This document shows, piece by piece, positions 53,056 through 62,021 of a stretch of 64,000 bases of DNA. A program made the position numbers and the translations under genes. The number at the start of each line of letters is the position of its first letter. The stretch's first letter is position 1. Under the pieces are notes generated by a model. That model was not told where the DNA came from. It did no database searches and saw only the letters and a program-made list of their open reading frames with translations. Source of the stretch: Paenibacillus prosopidis (GTDB lineage: Bacteria > Bacillota > Bacilli > Paenibacillales > Paenibacillaceae); assembly GCF_003337375.1 (NCBI RefSeq), contig NZ_QPJD01000006.1, forward strand, positions 107,172 through 171,171, given 5' to 3'.

Positions 53056-53137
53056 GTGATTGACCAATCAATAATTGTAATTGACTGATCAATCACAACA
53101 TGTTATATTGGATTCAAGTTAGTGATTGATCAATCAC
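53056..53137 (+). promoter_or_regulatory. Promoter with three TetR-type operators
   Basis: SigA promoter TTGACT (53081-53086), 17 bases, TATATT (53104-53109). The perfect 16-base palindrome GTGATTGATCAATCAC is at 53122-53137; diverged copies lie at 53056-53070 and 53081-53096, the latter over the -35 box. A fourth partial match is after the gene near 54138. The geometry means repression at the -35 box and at the start of transcription. Confidence 0.8.
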
Positions 53138-53160
53138 AAAAAATGAATGAGGTGATTCCT

Positions 53161-54138
53161 TTGGAAAAAGCAATTGTAGTAGGAGCAACGGGCGGTACGG
53201 GCGCTTCGGTAGTGGAGGAACTGGTCAAGAGAGGGATCCGGACGGTGGCTTTCGGGCGATCTCGCCAGAAGCTGGAGCAGCTTAGCGCTAGACTGGGTCA
53301 TTCGGAGCATTTAACGATTGCCGTAGGTGATGCTTTCCATCCGGATGATATCGTCTCCGCTTCGGAAGGCGCGGAAGTCCTGTTCCATTGCGCGAACGTG
53401 CCGTATCACGAGATGGTAAGCAAGCTGATTCCTCTTGGCGAATCGGTGATGGAGGCGGCTGACCGTCTGAGCATAAAGGTTGTCGCCATCGACGGTGTCT
53501 ATCCCTATGGAAGAAGACAGATGGCTCGTGCGACCGAGGAGCATCCGAAGCAGCCGCATACGAGGAAGGGCAAGGTCAGGCTCGCTTACGAGGAGATGCT
53601 GCTCGATCAAAGGTGGAACCGAGCTAAGGTTATGATCGTCCGCTTGCCGGATTATTATGGCCCCACGGCGAATGAGGCTTCTTATCTGGGTTCTACGCTT
53701 GAAGCGATCGCGGCCGGAAAGATGGCATTTTTCATCGGCAATATGCATGTCCCCCGGGAGTTCGTCTATTTGCCGGATGCGGCGTTCATGATCACGGAAC
53801 TCGCCGGAAGGGACGATGCTTATAGGCAGAACTGGCATATTCCAGGTGCAGGCTTGATCTCGGGAAAGGAGATCGAGCGAATAGCCCGACAGGCAAGCGG
53901 GAGCGCCAAACCGGTCATTCCGCTTGGAAGAGTCGGGCTGTCTTTGCTCGGCATGGCCGTACCGGTAATGAAGGAGGTAGTGGAAATGCTCTATTTGACC
54001 GAAGAACCGCTTGTCTTGAGCGGGGAGAAATACGAGCGGTTGATCGGCCCGGTACGGGCGACCGCCTTCGAAAAGGGAATCGCGGTTACTGTTCGCGAGT
54101 TGCAGGGAAGAAATGGCTCTCTTTTACATCAGAAGTAA
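53161..54138 (+). CDS. NAD(P)-dependent epimerase/dehydratase-family protein
   Basis: Rossmann-fold protein of about 325 residues with N-terminal GATGGTGASVVEELV, the VDGVYPYGRR region and RLPDYYGPTANEASYLG typical of extended short-chain dehydrogenases and NmrA-like epimerases. The catalytic YxxxK is not obvious in its usual place (VYPYGRR may stand in for the Tyr), so a redox-sensor or binding role is possible. The start is the TTG at 53161 with GAGGTG 8 bases upstream; the longer frame begins inside an operator. It is under control of the upstream TetR regulator. Confidence 0.87.
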   Translation: MEKAIVVGATGGTGASVVEELVKRGIRTVAFGRSRQKLEQLSARLGHSEHLTIAVGDAFHPDDIVSASEGAEVLFHCANVPYHEMVSKLIPLGESVMEAADRLSIKVVAIDGVYPYGRRQMARATEEHPKQPHTRKGKVRLAYEEMLLDQRWNRAKVMIVRLPDYYGPTANEASYLGSTLEAIAAGKMAFFIGNMHVPREFVYLPDAAFMITELAGRDDAYRQNWHIPGAGLISGKEIERIARQASGSAKPVIPLGRVGLSLLGMAVPVMKEVVEMLYLTEEPLVLSGEKYERLIGPVRATAFEKGIAVTVRELQGRNGSLLHQK

Positions 54139-54185
54139 TTGATTAATCACTAATTGATTTGGAGGAAACAGAGATTTAATGTGCG

Positions 54186-54388
54186 GTGGAGATCGAGGCG
54201 GCCGCGGTTGACGGATGCCGGCCGATAGGAATATAACAAGATTTATTCTGCCATTGACCATGCCGGCTATTGTGACAACGACGATCTTTACCTTCATTTG
54301 GACGTGGAATGATTTCTTTAGCCAGCCGCCATGCGTTATATTATCGAAGGTATTGCTACATCCGGCATCAAATAAAAATAAACATTAA
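54186..54388 (+). pseudogene. Fragment of a MalG-type sugar permease
   Basis: Two frames together give the EAA-loop region of a carbohydrate permease: VEIEAAAVDGCRPIGI, then after a shift near 54236 TRFILPLTMPAIVTTTIF and TFIWTWNDFF. This matches the same region of the intact permease at 40849. Nothing upstream of the loop remains, and the end is scrambled. Confidence 0.65.
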
Positions 54389-54431
54389 TTGTACGTAGGT
54401 TCGACTAACGAGAAACAATAGTTTTCAATTT

Positions 54432-54460
54432 ACCGCCTTTTCATCAGGGCGGTTTTCTTT
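54432..54460 (+). terminator. Hairpin after the permease fragment
   Basis: CCGCC (54433-54437) pairs with GGCGG (54448-54452) and is followed by TTTTCTTTG. Confidence 0.5.
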
Positions 54461-54507
54461 GTTAATCCCGCTATCATTCGATCGTCTGCCAAATTTGACA
54501 GGCCCGG

Positions 54508-54610
54508 GATGTGATCGGAGGAACGCTTGTATTCCTAGCCGGATTCCTGCTGCTGAACTTTCCGGTTCCGCGCCGAGGTGACTGCTAAGGAAGCGGCGGC
54601 TCAGGCATAG
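54508..54610 (+). pseudogene. Possible tail of an MFS-type membrane protein
   Basis: A frame reads VIGGTLVFLAGFLLLNFPVP, a last transmembrane helix, then needs a shift to continue as AEVTAKEAAAQA before a stop. It resembles the end of a major-facilitator transporter. Only the tail is left. Confidence 0.35.
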
Positions 54611-54626
54611 TCGGAGAAATGCGATT

Positions 54627-54658
54627 GAGAAAGCCTATCGTCGCCGGTAGGCTTTCTC
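54627..54658 (-). terminator. Hairpin overlapping the end of the GNAT gene
   Basis: GAGAAAGCCTA (54627-54637) pairs perfectly with TAGGCTTTCTC (54648-54658). The stop codon of the minus-strand gene lies within the stem. There is no clear T tract. Confidence 0.5.
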
Positions 54659-55195
54659 ATGAAATTTCGTAATGTAGCGGAAGAGCGTTTTCCCGTCCTC
54701 GGGAATTGTGTCACTATCATTCAGAGGAAGTACCATCGCAAGGTAAGGCTCAGGTACCCATATATACTTGTGCACGTAGGCGGTAGGCCGAAAGCCGTTT
54801 TTTTCCCAAAAGCACATCCGATAGGCGTTCGCTTCCGTATCCTCCGCCTCGACTTCAATGACGATCGTATTCACGCCTTGTTCCTGCTGCGCCCATTCAC
54901 GGATCTTGTCCAGAAATTGACCGCCAACGCTCCGGCCGCGCATGTCTCTGCGAACCGCCATGTAATCGATGATAAGAACCTTGTTTGTACCTTCGACGAC
55001 AATTCCCGTTACCGCCATGGCTGACGCGCGGCCATCCTCAAGAACGGCATGAAGCCAGGCAATTCCTCTATCCAGCATGCTGCGGAGAATCGTTTCCGTC
55101 TTGGCGCCGCGGGGAAAAGCTTCCTGGTAAACCGGTCCGATCAAGCGCCACAATGAGTCGTTCCACTGATTAGTTGTCATGAATTCTATCGCCAA
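54635..55195 (-). CDS. GNAT-family N-acetyltransferase
   Basis: Protein of 186 residues. The acetyl-CoA-binding core is visible as IIDYMAVRRDMRGRSVGGQF then LDKIREWAQQEQ, with the last strand FWEKNGFRPTAYV. GGAGG lies about 10 bases before the TTG at 55195; an ATG at 55180 is an alternative. The substrate cannot be inferred. It stands next to the metal-resistance operon but is separated by a non-coding gap and need not belong to it. Confidence 0.85.
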   Translation of the reverse strand: MAIEFMTTNQWNDSLWRLIGPVYQEAFPRGAKTETILRSMLDRGIAWLHAVLEDGRASAMAVTGIVVEGTNKVLIIDYMAVRRDMRGRSVGGQFLDKIREWAQQEQGVNTIVIEVEAEDTEANAYRMCFWEKNGFRPTAYVHKYIWVPEPYLAMVLPLNDSDTIPEDGKTLFRYITKFHEKAYRRR

Positions 55196-55226
55196 TGCCG
55201 TCGCCTCCGCTACCTATAGTTCGTTT

Positions 55227-57437
55227 TTAAGACGATTTTAGCAGTCTCATACTGTTTAGGATAACGAGCAGGGCAGCTCCCGTATCGCTTAACACTGCAA
55301 TCCATAAGGTCAGCACGTCGGGGAAGATTAGCGAGATGGCTAAGAGCTTGATCACAATGGAAAACCAAATATTTTGCTTAATAATCCGCAAAGCGCTGCG
55401 GCTGAGCTTTGCCGTAAAGGGCAGCTTCTCCAAGTTGTCAGCCATCAAAACGATGTCTGCGGTTTCCATCGCAGTGTCCGTTCCGACGCCGCCCATAGCA
55501 ATGCCCAAATCCGCGGCTGCAAGAGCAGGGGCGTCGTTGATGCCATCGCCAACCATCGCAATAATGTACCCCTCTTGTTGAAGCTTGTGTATGGCTGCAA
55601 CCTTATCTTCCGGAAGCAATTCAGCATAGTACCGGGTAACACCCGTCTGCGCAGCTACTTTTTTTGCGGTACCCTGATTGTCGCCTGTGAGCATAACGAC
55701 CTGAGTTATTCCCGTTTGTTTAAGGCTATTAAGTGCAGTCACTGCACTCTCTCGAACAGTGTCAGCAACAGCGATTATACCGATAAGTTGTTCCTTTGTT
55801 CCGATGATAACAATCGTATTTCCTTCCTGCTGTAAGGATGCGGCTCGCGGCTCCAACTCCCTGAGATCGGATTTTAACTCTTGAAACAATTTGAGATTTC
55901 CTGCGAAATATACGGTATCTCCAATTGTCGCTTGAATTCCCTTTCCGACGATGTTCCTGAAATGCTCACCGTTTAAAGAAGGAACTCCTCGTTCGACGGC
56001 ATACCGGGAAATCGCTTTGGCGATGGGGTGGGAAGAGAATTCCTCCAGCGTCCGCGCAATCGACAAAACATCATGTTCTGTTGCCAGTAAAGGAATCACC
56101 TCAGTCACTTTTGGCTTACCTTCTGTAAGTGTCCCAGTCTTATCAAACGCTATGGCGTTTACAGCCCCTGCAACCTCTAAAAAGGCCCCGCCCTTTATTA
56201 ATACACCATTCTTAGCTGCATTTCCGATGGCCGAAACAATGGCAACAGGAGTGGAGATGACCAGTGCGCAGGGGCATGCCACGACAAGAAGCTCAAGTCC
56301 TTTGTAAAACCATTCTCCCCATTCTCCAGAGCCAAAAAGCGGAGGCAGCAGCATAACTGCTATAGCGAACGCAAAAACAATCGGCGTGTATACACGGGCG
56401 AATTTATCAACAAACGCCTGCATAGGCGCCTTTTGTTCCTGGGCTTCTTCGACCAGATGGATAATTTTCGAGATCGTGGTATCCCCGACTAATTTAGTGA
56501 CTTTTATTTCTAACATGCCATGTTCATTAATAGTTCCCGCATAAACCTGATCTCCGGTTTGTTTATCAACAGGAATGGACTCCCCGGTAATAGGCGCCTG
56601 GTTAACGCTTGATTCCCCTTTAAGGACTTCGCCGTCAAGCGGGATTTTATCTCCGGGTTTCACAAAAATGAGCTGCCCGACTGAAATTTCCTCCACGGGT
56701 CTTTTAACCAAGTCGTTACCGCTCTTGACCCATGCTTCGGGAGGAGCGAGGTCGATTAGATTACGTATTGAATTGCGCGTTTTTTCGATGGACCTTGTTT
56801 GGAGAGCATTGCCCAAAGCAAATAACCAAACCACTGTGGCGCCTTCCAGCCATTCTCCGATAGCTGCGGCGCCGATCACCGCAGCAGTCATTAGCACATT
56901 CATGTCCATAGAGCCGCTTTTGACGGCAAAGAAAGCGCTTTTGGCAGGTTTGTATCCTCCTACAATGATGGATAGTGCATACAACACCGTTAGCAGAACA
57001 GGATTTGGATTTAGATCGGTGAGAGTGCCAACAAACCCGAGTAATAAAAGAGTTCCAGACAATATAAGCAGATTGATTCCTGATCGATCCTCCTGCTGAT
57101 GCAATCTTTTATTAGATGCCAAGCTCGCTTTGTATCCAGCTTTATTAACCTCTTTAATTATTAACTCCGTATCGCCTACGTGTTCAATTTTGGCTTTCCC
57201 CGTCGAAAAGTTGACGCTAACGGTCTTGACGAAAGGCACGCTTTTTAAGTGTTTTTCGATTGTTAAGGCACAGGAGCTGCAATCCATTCCTTGTACATTG
57301 AACTCAGACGTCAGTCCCTCTGAATGATCAGCAGCTGAATCTATTAAAGGCAGCATTTTTTTGAATTTGGGCTTTGGATCCGGGGAGCAGGCTCCGTCCG
57401 TACAGCAGGATTGTTTATTGTGGTCTTCTTCCTCCAT
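55227..57437 (-). CDS. Heavy-metal P1B-type ATPase (CadA/ZntA-like)
   Basis: Metal efflux pump of about 736 residues. N-terminal Cys motif (CCTDGACSP), then an HMA domain with GMDCSSCALTIE, eight membrane helices, the CPC ion site in VVACPCALVIS, phosphorylation motif DKTGTLTEGKP, HP motif FSSHPIAKA and hinge MVGDGINDAPAL. These, with the CPC site and the neighbouring ArsR-type sensor, point to Cd2+, Zn2+ or Pb2+ export. The ATG at 57437 has AGGAGGTG 8 bases upstream; the longer frame overlaps the regulator and is rejected. It is co-transcribed with the regulator. Confidence 0.94.
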   Translation of the reverse strand: MEEEDHNKQSCCTDGACSPDPKPKFKKMLPLIDSAADHSEGLTSEFNVQGMDCSSCALTIEKHLKSVPFVKTVSVNFSTGKAKIEHVGDTELIIKEVNKAGYKASLASNKRLHQQEDRSGINLLILSGTLLLLGFVGTLTDLNPNPVLLTVLYALSIIVGGYKPAKSAFFAVKSGSMDMNVLMTAAVIGAAAIGEWLEGATVVWLFALGNALQTRSIEKTRNSIRNLIDLAPPEAWVKSGNDLVKRPVEEISVGQLIFVKPGDKIPLDGEVLKGESSVNQAPITGESIPVDKQTGDQVYAGTINEHGMLEIKVTKLVGDTTISKIIHLVEEAQEQKAPMQAFVDKFARVYTPIVFAFAIAVMLLPPLFGSGEWGEWFYKGLELLVVACPCALVISTPVAIVSAIGNAAKNGVLIKGGAFLEVAGAVNAIAFDKTGTLTEGKPKVTEVIPLLATEHDVLSIARTLEEFSSHPIAKAISRYAVERGVPSLNGEHFRNIVGKGIQATIGDTVYFAGNLKLFQELKSDLRELEPRAASLQQEGNTIVIIGTKEQLIGIIAVADTVRESAVTALNSLKQTGITQVVMLTGDNQGTAKKVAAQTGVTRYYAELLPEDKVAAIHKLQQEGYIIAMVGDGINDAPALAAADLGIAMGGVGTDTAMETADIVLMADNLEKLPFTAKLSRSALRIIKQNIWFSIVIKLLAISLIFPDVLTLWIAVLSDTGAALLVILNSMRLLKSS

Positions 57438-57442
57438 GTGTC

Positions 57443-57808
57443 TTACACCTCCTGTTGTCTCACGCAACAATCAAGCTGGTCATTTTTCTCGCATGCCGTT
57501 ACTTCTTCTTCGACCTGGTGAAACACATGGTCCATCATCGTTAGAAGCAGCTTAATTTGCTCGCTCTGCAAGCTGTAATACATGTATTTCCCTTCCTGCC
57601 GGCTTACAATGATCCCGCAGCCTTTCAAACAGGCCAAATGCTGGGATATATTTGATTGATTTCCGTTCAGCTCTTCAACAATTTGGGATACCGGTTTCTC
57701 GCTGTCTTTGATACATTCCAATATTTGAAGTCGCGTTTTGTCACTAAAAGCACGAATGAATTTTGCTTTAACATCCAGCTTGTTTTTCACGATGCTTTTC
57801 GCCCCCAA
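57443..57808 (-). CDS. ArsR/SmtB-family metal-responsive repressor
   Basis: Repressor of up to 121 residues. The winged helix is IVEELNGNQSNISQHLACLK followed by GIIVSRQEGKYMYYSL. Cysteines at LAC, KGC and a C-terminal cluster (TACEKNDQLDCC) are candidate metal ligands, close to the CmtR/CadC arrangement. The start is uncertain: the TTG at 57808 keeps the full frame, and the GTG at 57790 gives a shorter protein. Two palindromic sites lie directly upstream, so it should repress its own operon and the divergent genes when metal is absent. Confidence 0.88.
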   Translation of the reverse strand: MGAKSIVKNKLDVKAKFIRAFSDKTRLQILECIKDSEKPVSQIVEELNGNQSNISQHLACLKGCGIIVSRQEGKYMYYSLQSEQIKLLLTMMDHVFHQVEEEVTACEKNDQLDCCVRQQEV

Positions 57809-57810
57809 TT

Positions 57811-57867
57811 CATATTAGCGGGTTCTAATATGTTTATTGGCATCATATTAACACTTACTAATATATG
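57811..57867. promoter_or_regulatory. Two ArsR-type operators in the divergent intergenic region
   Basis: CATATTAG-N6-CTAATATG at 57811-57832 has perfect arms. ATATTA-N8-TAATAT at 57845-57864 is a second, similar site. They sit between the minus-strand repressor and the plus-strand methyltransferase gene and could control both. Confidence 0.7.
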
Positions 57868-57945
57868 TTACAATAACGTTTATTATTGAAGTTGCTTATA
57901 ATGTTTGTTGCAATCATTATAGGTAGTGAGCGAGGTGATCTCTGC

Positions 57946-58542
57946 ATGGGAAAATGGTTTCCGAAACTTTATGATACATTGATGGGGCCGTTTGAACGAA
58001 GAGGTTTCGGTGCGATTAGAAGGCAGCTGATTCAAAAAGCAAGCGGAGAAGTACTGGAAATTGGATCAGGGACCGGTTTGAATTTTCCTTTCTATATAAA
58101 TGCCAAAAAGGTAACTGCCATCGAACCTGAGCCTCTTATGAGACAATTATCCATACAGAGAGCGCAGCAGGCCCAAGTTCACATTGAGCTCATGTCTGCA
58201 AACGCCGAAAAGCTTCCTTTCCCCGATAACCATTTCGATACGATTGTTTGTACTTTAGTGCTCTGCACAATTCCGGATCCAATAAAGGCACTGGAAGAGA
58301 TTAGCCGTGTCTGTAAACCGGACGGTCAATTGTTTATATTTGAGCATGTAAAAATTGATCATCCTTTTCTCGGCCCATTACAGGATCGTCTCACACCTGT
58401 TTGGAGGAGGTTATGTGATGGTTGCCATTTAAACCGTCCAACGCTGGATCTGGTCAAACAGTCGAACTTCAAGGTGATAAATGAAAAACGTTATTATAAG
58501 GATATTTTTATCGTAGCAGAAGCGATCAAAGCCGGGCTTTGA
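57946..58542 (+). CDS. Phospholipid/UbiE-like class I methyltransferase
   Basis: Protein of about 198 residues. SAM motif I is VLEIGSGTGLNFPFY (about residues 36-50), post-I acid in VTAIEPEP, and FDTIVCTLVLCTIPDP as motif IV. The LYDTLMGPFERRG start and RPTLDLVKQSNFKV end are usual for the phospholipid N-methyltransferase group. The ATG at 57946 is preceded by GAGGTGAT at 7 bases; the longer frame begins next to the operators. It lies 46 bases before an ABC exporter gene and is probably in operon with it. Its link to metal resistance is only positional. Confidence 0.85.
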   Translation: MGKWFPKLYDTLMGPFERRGFGAIRRQLIQKASGEVLEIGSGTGLNFPFYINAKKVTAIEPEPLMRQLSIQRAQQAQVHIELMSANAEKLPFPDNHFDTIVCTLVLCTIPDPIKALEEISRVCKPDGQLFIFEHVKIDHPFLGPLQDRLTPVWRRLCDGCHLNRPTLDLVKQSNFKVINEKRYYKDIFIVAEAIKAGL

Positions 58543-58588
58543 TTCTGGTGGAGAAAAAATCGAATATCAATTAAAAAAGGAGTACGCT

Positions 58589-60349
58589 ATGTCGAGCTTC
58601 AAAACCTATTTTACATTTGTAAAACCTTATTGGAAGTTAGTAATCGTTACGGTATTGATTGGGATGATAAAATTTGGGATACCGTTGACGCTGCCTCTCC
58701 TTATGAAATATGTGGTTGACGATTTATTGCTAAGCTCACTCCCTATAGATGTGAAAATCGAAAAATTAAGTTATGTTATGCTGGGCGCTATTGCACTGTT
58801 TGTTGTGGTTAGGGCGCCCATAGAGTATCTCAGACAATACTTTGCTCAATTAATAACCAGCCGTATTCTATACGATCTTCGCAATCGTCTGTTTGTACAT
58901 ATTCAAAAGCTGTCCTTAAGGTATTATCAAAATCATAAAACCGGTGAAATCATATCCCGGATGATTAATGACGCTGAACAAACAAAGAGCATCGTGGAAA
59001 CCGGAATGATGAATGTATGGCTGGATCTATTCACGCTGTCTATTGCCCTAGGATTCATGTTTTATATGGATTTTGAATTAACTTTGGTCTCTATAGCGGT
59101 ATTCCCCTTTTATGCTTTGTCCGTCAAGAAGCTGTACAAAAGGTTAAAGTCTTATACGAAGGCAAGGTCACAAGCACTGGCGAATATACAAAGCTATCTG
59201 TTTGAACGGGTTAACGGAATGCCGGTCATCAAGAGCTTCACGCTGGAGGACGTCGAAAAAGAAAATTTTGACGTGAAGAACCGGCACTTTCTGCAAAGAG
59301 CTTTGGCATTGACCAAATGGAATGCATTGACAAACGCCATCATCAATACATTAACGGATCTTGCTCCATTATTGGTTTTATTTTATGGAGGCTATCAAGT
59401 GATACAAGAAAATATTTCGTTAGGAGCCTTTATCGCATTTTTTGCATACTTGGAACGGCTGTATAGTCCGCTTCGACGTTTAGTTAATTCTTCTACAGAA
59501 TTGACACAGGCAAGCGCCTCCTTGGATCGGGTGGTTGAACTTATGAATGAACCTTACGATATTATGGATTCACCTCAAGCGAAACCGATAACGGACGTAA
59601 AGGGAAAAATTGATTTTAACGACGTCAGTTTCCGGTATGAGGCTTCGGCCGGATGGGTTTTAAACAAGCTTCAACTCAGTATCCATCCAGGAGAGACGAT
59701 CGCTTTCGTAGGGATGAGCGGAGGAGGCAAATCATCGTTAATCAGTTTGATTCCCCGGTTTTACGATATCCAGCAGGGAAGCATTCGGTTAGATGATACG
59801 GATATTAAGGATATAACCATAAAAAGCTTGCGAAGCCAGATTGGAATGGTCTTGCAGGATAATATCCTATTTAGCGGCAGCGTCCGCGAGAATATCCTTT
59901 TTGGAAATCCTGATGCTGCAGAAGAACAAATCTTTAAAGCGGCTCAAGCTGCGAACGCACATGATTTTATTATGAATCTGCCAAACGGCTACGACACGGA
60001 AATAGGCGAACGGGGCGTTAAGCTGTCAGGGGGACAAAAGCAGAGAATTGCCATTGCCAGGGTGTTTCTTAAAGATCCGCGGATTTTAGTGCTTGATGAA
60101 GCAACCTCCGCCCTTGATTTGGAGTCTGAGCATTTAATTCAAGAATCTCTTGAAAGATTAGCTAAAGACAGAACGACTTTAATTGTCGCACACCGCCTGT
60201 CAACGATTACTCATGCGGATCAAATTGTACTCATTGAGAATGGGGAAATTAAAGAGAAGGGGTCCCATGAAGAACTGATGAGGAAAGACGGGGGATATGC
60301 CCGTTTGTTTAATGTGCAGAATCTAAAAGAAGTCGAACCCGTCATATAA
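58589..60349 (+). CDS. ABC exporter, fused membrane and ATPase domains (MsbA/BmrA type)
   Basis: Half-transporter of 586 residues. Six transmembrane helices (about 15-310, with YYQNHKTGEIISRMINDAEQ in the first coupling region) are followed by an ATPase with Walker A VGMSGGGKSS, signature LSGGQKQR, Walker B ILVLDEATSALD and H-loop VAHRLS. It would work as a homodimer exporting drugs, lipids or peptides. AAAGGAG upstream supports the ATG. Position next to a lipid-type methyltransferase and a metal pump suggests membrane or metal stress, but substrate is unknown. Confidence 0.93.
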   Translation: MSSFKTYFTFVKPYWKLVIVTVLIGMIKFGIPLTLPLLMKYVVDDLLLSSLPIDVKIEKLSYVMLGAIALFVVVRAPIEYLRQYFAQLITSRILYDLRNRLFVHIQKLSLRYYQNHKTGEIISRMINDAEQTKSIVETGMMNVWLDLFTLSIALGFMFYMDFELTLVSIAVFPFYALSVKKLYKRLKSYTKARSQALANIQSYLFERVNGMPVIKSFTLEDVEKENFDVKNRHFLQRALALTKWNALTNAIINTLTDLAPLLVLFYGGYQVIQENISLGAFIAFFAYLERLYSPLRRLVNSSTELTQASASLDRVVELMNEPYDIMDSPQAKPITDVKGKIDFNDVSFRYEASAGWVLNKLQLSIHPGETIAFVGMSGGGKSSLISLIPRFYDIQQGSIRLDDTDIKDITIKSLRSQIGMVLQDNILFSGSVRENILFGNPDAAEEQIFKAAQAANAHDFIMNLPNGYDTEIGERGVKLSGGQKQRIAIARVFLKDPRILVLDEATSALDLESEHLIQESLERLAKDRTTLIVAHRLSTITHADQIVLIENGEIKEKGSHEELMRKDGGYARLFNVQNLKEVEPVI

Positions 60350-60363
60350 ACTTCTCAGAACGT

Positions 60364-60395
60364 GAAACCAATTAACCAAGGATTGGTTTCTTTTT
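60364..60395 (+). terminator. Terminator of the ABC exporter gene
   Basis: GAAACCAAT (60364-60372) pairs with ATTGGTTTC (60382-60390), followed by TTTTTG. Confidence 0.88.
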
Positions 60396-60416
60396 GTTTG
60401 TACCATTTATGAAACA

Positions 60417-60457
60417 GGGGCTGGTCCTCAAGGTTTACGACTTTTTGGGACAGCCCT
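60417..60457. repeat. GGGGCTGTC-like inverted repeat (copy B)
   Basis: GGGGCTGGTCCTCAAGGT (60417-60434) pairs imperfectly with ACTTTTTGGGACAGCCC (60440-60456). It is a diverged relative of the repeat at 46011 and again lies between convergent genes. Confidence 0.5.
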
Positions 60458-60522
60458 GGTTAAGAATCGAAACGAATCCATGACTAGCTTACAAGGACAT
60501 CAAATCCGTTATTATAGTGGAT

Positions 60523-61053
60523 CTAATGTCCACACGATAAATCCTTGTAGATCTCTCGCATCACATGCCTGAGCTCCGGAATAATAATGCGGTTAACGGC
60601 AAGCTTCACAGCTCCGCTCGAGCCCGGTATTGAAAATACCGCCGTATCTTCATATACACCAGCGATAGCCCGGCTGAGAATGGCAGCCGTTCCGATATCC
60701 TCTGCGAAGCTTAAGTACCGGAACAGCTCGCCGAAGCCGTGCATCTCCTTAGTTAACAGGTCCCTTACTGCTTCGTACGTCGTGTCCCTCTTGGCGATTC
60801 CGGTTCCGCCGTTCAGGAGAATGGCTTCAACCGAAGGGTTAGCCGAACCGCTGCGGATGGCGTACTGAATCTCCTCATATTCATCCTTCACAATCGCATA
60901 TTTCGTGACCTTGTAACCGGATGCCTCGAGAAGCTCCCTTAGCAGAGCTCCGCTCTTGTCGGTTTCTTCCGTTCTTGTATCAGATACGGTAATAATCATA
61001 CAGTTGACGGAGGAAGGCGCCTCCTTGCGGTGCTGTTCAACAGAAGCTGACAC
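60523..61053 (-). CDS. moaB: Molybdenum cofactor biosynthesis protein MoaB
   Basis: Protein of 176 residues of the MoaB/MogA fold: VNCMIITVSDTRTEETDKSG at the start, the molybdopterin-binding ILLNGGTGIAKRDTTYEAV loop, and VFSIPGSSGAVKLAV. The family adenylates or binds molybdopterin. GTG start at 61053. It ends the minus-strand group after folE2 (24-base gap), so it may be co-transcribed with the zinc-responsive genes although its function is not zinc-related; both enzymes act on pterins made from GTP. Confidence 0.92.
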   Translation of the reverse strand: MSASVEQHRKEAPSSVNCMIITVSDTRTEETDKSGALLRELLEASGYKVTKYAIVKDEYEEIQYAIRSGSANPSVEAILLNGGTGIAKRDTTYEAVRDLLTKEMHGFGELFRYLSFAEDIGTAAILSRAIAGVYEDTAVFSIPGSSGAVKLAVNRIIIPELRHVMREIYKDLSCGH

Positions 61054-61077
61054 GGTGATCCCGTCCTCTCTTCATTT

Positions 61078-61977
61078 TCATTCTTTGGAAAAGGTGATTT
61101 TTGCAATTGCATCATGCAGATGAATCGATTCTTCGTTCCGGCATTCTACCGTGAAAGCCTGAATACTTTCCATCTCATATAAATCTGCCGCCACAAGGCG
61201 GACCATATCCTCGACGAATCTCGGATTCTCATAAGCCGTCTCGGTTACTTTCTTCTCATCCGGACGCTTCAGCACAGGATACAGCATACTGCTGGCATTG
61301 GATTCCGCCGCCTCAAGCAGCATAGCCTTCCAATCTTCGTTAACATTTATCGGATCATAGGGCACAGCGGTAATAGTGACGATCCCTCTCTGATTATGGG
61401 CGCTGTATTCACTAATTTCCTTGGAGCATGGGCATAAGGTGGTTATTGCAGCTTTTATTCCGATTTCCGCTTTAATGGGACAGTCCTTCTCATAACTGAT
61501 TTTTATGAATGCCTCGCTATGCTGGAGTCCTGTTTTCTTCAAGGCAGGGGAGATGCGTTCATAGAACCAGGGAAACCACACTTCAATCTCTGCGCTGGTT
61601 TGCTGCATTCGCGCTGCTAATTCTTGAGTGAAATTGGCTAGAGTGGGTAAATTCATAACCCAGTTCTCTTGGCGGTATGCTTCCAGCTGCTCCATTATCC
61701 GGCTCATATTGATTCCTTTGGAGTGGCGTCCCAGGCTGGTCGTCATTTTGAATGCAGCCATACTGACTTGCATCGTAGGGCTTGTGCTGGAAGGTATATT
61801 AACGGGATACTTCACTTCACAAATCCCCACAGCATCCAAGGCAAACAAGTAATCGTGAGGTTTATTCTGCAGGTCTGTCATGAGTTCTTTGCTAGTCGGT
61901 TTAGTGCCTGCAGCGGGCTGGATTGATCCGAACCGGGTATGCCGTTCTTGCTTAGTAGGTAGATTCAATTTAGACAT
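61078..61977 (-). CDS. folE2: GTP cyclohydrolase FolE2 (type IB)
   Basis: Enzyme of 299 residues, the normal length, making dihydroneopterin triphosphate from GTP for folate and related pterins. The family signature TTLCPCSKEISEYSAHNQRG with the catalytic Cys is present, as are VGICEVKYPV near the start and ENPRFVEDMVR near the end. Type IB enzymes work with metals other than zinc and replace the zinc-dependent type IA when zinc is scarce. Its place behind a CobW GTPase and a Zur-like box fits that role. Confidence 0.95.
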   Translation of the reverse strand: MSKLNLPTKQERHTRFGSIQPAAGTKPTSKELMTDLQNKPHDYLFALDAVGICEVKYPVNIPSSTSPTMQVSMAAFKMTTSLGRHSKGINMSRIMEQLEAYRQENWVMNLPTLANFTQELAARMQQTSAEIEVWFPWFYERISPALKKTGLQHSEAFIKISYEKDCPIKAEIGIKAAITTLCPCSKEISEYSAHNQRGIVTITAVPYDPINVNEDWKAMLLEAAESNASSMLYPVLKRPDEKKVTETAYENPRFVEDMVRLVAADLYEMESIQAFTVECRNEESIHLHDAIAKITFSKE

Positions 61978-62021
61978 GTTGGAATTAAATACTCCTTTGT
62001 GTTGTTTAAAATTAATGAAGA

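Noticed and set aside
53122..53160. Upstream GTG start for the NAD-binding protein
   Set aside because: It begins inside the perfect TetR operator; the TTG at 53161 has a proper ribosome site.
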